The notes below the pieces were generated by a model that saw only the letters and a list, made by a program, of their open reading frames with translations, ran no database searches and had not been told where the DNA came from. This document shows, piece after piece, positions 5,267 to 5,395 of a DNA stretch of 5,395 nucleotides; positions within the stretch are counted from its first letter, which is position 1; each line of letters opens with the position of its first letter. Made by a program: the position numbers and the translations under genes. Source of the DNA: Candidatus Omnitrophota bacterium (lineage in GTDB: Bacteria > Ratteibacteria > UBA8468 > B48-G9 > JAFGKM01); NCBI GenBank assembly GCA_023818745.1, contig JAMWBY010000082.1, forward strand, positions 1 to 5,395. Reading direction: 5' to 3'.

Positions 5267-5341
5267 TCATAAGGTTAAACTGCTAAATCCAAAAAACCGA
5301 TTTGTATAGATACCCATAATAAATATCAGTTTTACTTTCAT
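5267..5341 (-). CDS. Candidate 24-codon ORF with a good Shine-Dalgarno site, unknown
   Basis: ATG at 5341 is preceded, 9 nt upstream, by AAAGGAG (5351-5357) and opens a frame of 24 codons starting MKVKLIFIMG and ending TGA at 5269-5267. The SD is as good as those of the real genes, yet the frame closes at once. It may be a small peptide, the start of a decayed gene, or chance. I recognise no family. Upstream sequence beyond the window would help decide. Confidence 0.2.
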   Translation of the reverse strand: MKVKLIFIMGIYTNRFFGFSSLTL

Positions 5342-5395
5342 CTATGTTGTCTCCTTTCTTTTATGAGTAAGTAGGTATCAAATTTAGTCCACTGG

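Larger units (their letters stand above)
4943..5395. other. 453-bp region without a convincing gene upstream of ccdA
   Basis: No frame on either strand shows a recognisable protein. A 68-codon plus-strand frame at 4958-5164 lacks an SD and lies across the ccdA promoter, so it is probably chance. The region holds the ccdA promoter, a leader of about 147 nt, repeated AGACAAC words, and two tiny ORFs listed separately. I see no tRNA, no riboswitch I recognise, and no clear terminator. Confidence 0.7.

Overview
The window is strongly AT-rich bacterial DNA, roughly 30% G+C by eye. It has short gaps between genes, lysine/isoleucine-rich proteins, AAGGAGG-type ribosome binding sites and sigma70-like promoters. 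The gene set (xylose-isomerase-like sugar isomerase, MelA-type GH4 glycosidase, Cof-type HAD phosphatase, CcdA with a thioredoxin-like partner) suits a carbohydrate-using, probably anaerobic or thermophilic bacterium. The sequence does not fix a phylum.

Layout, left to right. (1) Positions 1-1380, minus strand: a two-gene operon. An Eis-like GNAT acetyltransferase is followed, 15 bp later, by a sugar phosphate isomerase/epimerase whose 3' end lies outside the window. (2) Positions 1381-1449: a compact divergent promoter region. Each strand has a perfect TATAAT exactly 10 nt from its ATG, and neither start has a Shine-Dalgarno site, so both mRNAs are probably leaderless. (3) Positions 1450-2280, plus strand: a Cof/HAD-IIB phosphatase, the only plus-strand gene. 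It overlaps the next gene tail to tail by 6 bp. (4) Positions 2275-3600, minus strand: a MelA-like GH4 alpha-galactosidase with a GTG start, a strong SD and its own promoter. (5) Positions 3712-4942, minus strand: ccdA followed by an exported thioredoxin-fold protein, a two-gene thiol-redox operon. The thioredoxin-like protein has CGGS where CXXC is expected. (6) Positions 4943-5395: 453 bp without a convincing gene. It holds a good ccdA promoter (TTGACA-N17-TAAAAT), a leader of about 147 nt, short repeats, and two very small ORFs of doubtful status.

The carbohydrate genes (isomerase, GH4 enzyme, possibly the HAD phosphatase) fit intracellular use of imported alpha-galactosides or related sugars. 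The ccdA/redoxin pair would carry reducing power from cytoplasmic thioredoxin across the membrane. I see no defence system, CRISPR array, RNA gene or complete mobile element. The most unusual points are the paired leaderless divergent starts, the monothiol CcdA partner, and the long repeat-containing ccdA leader.
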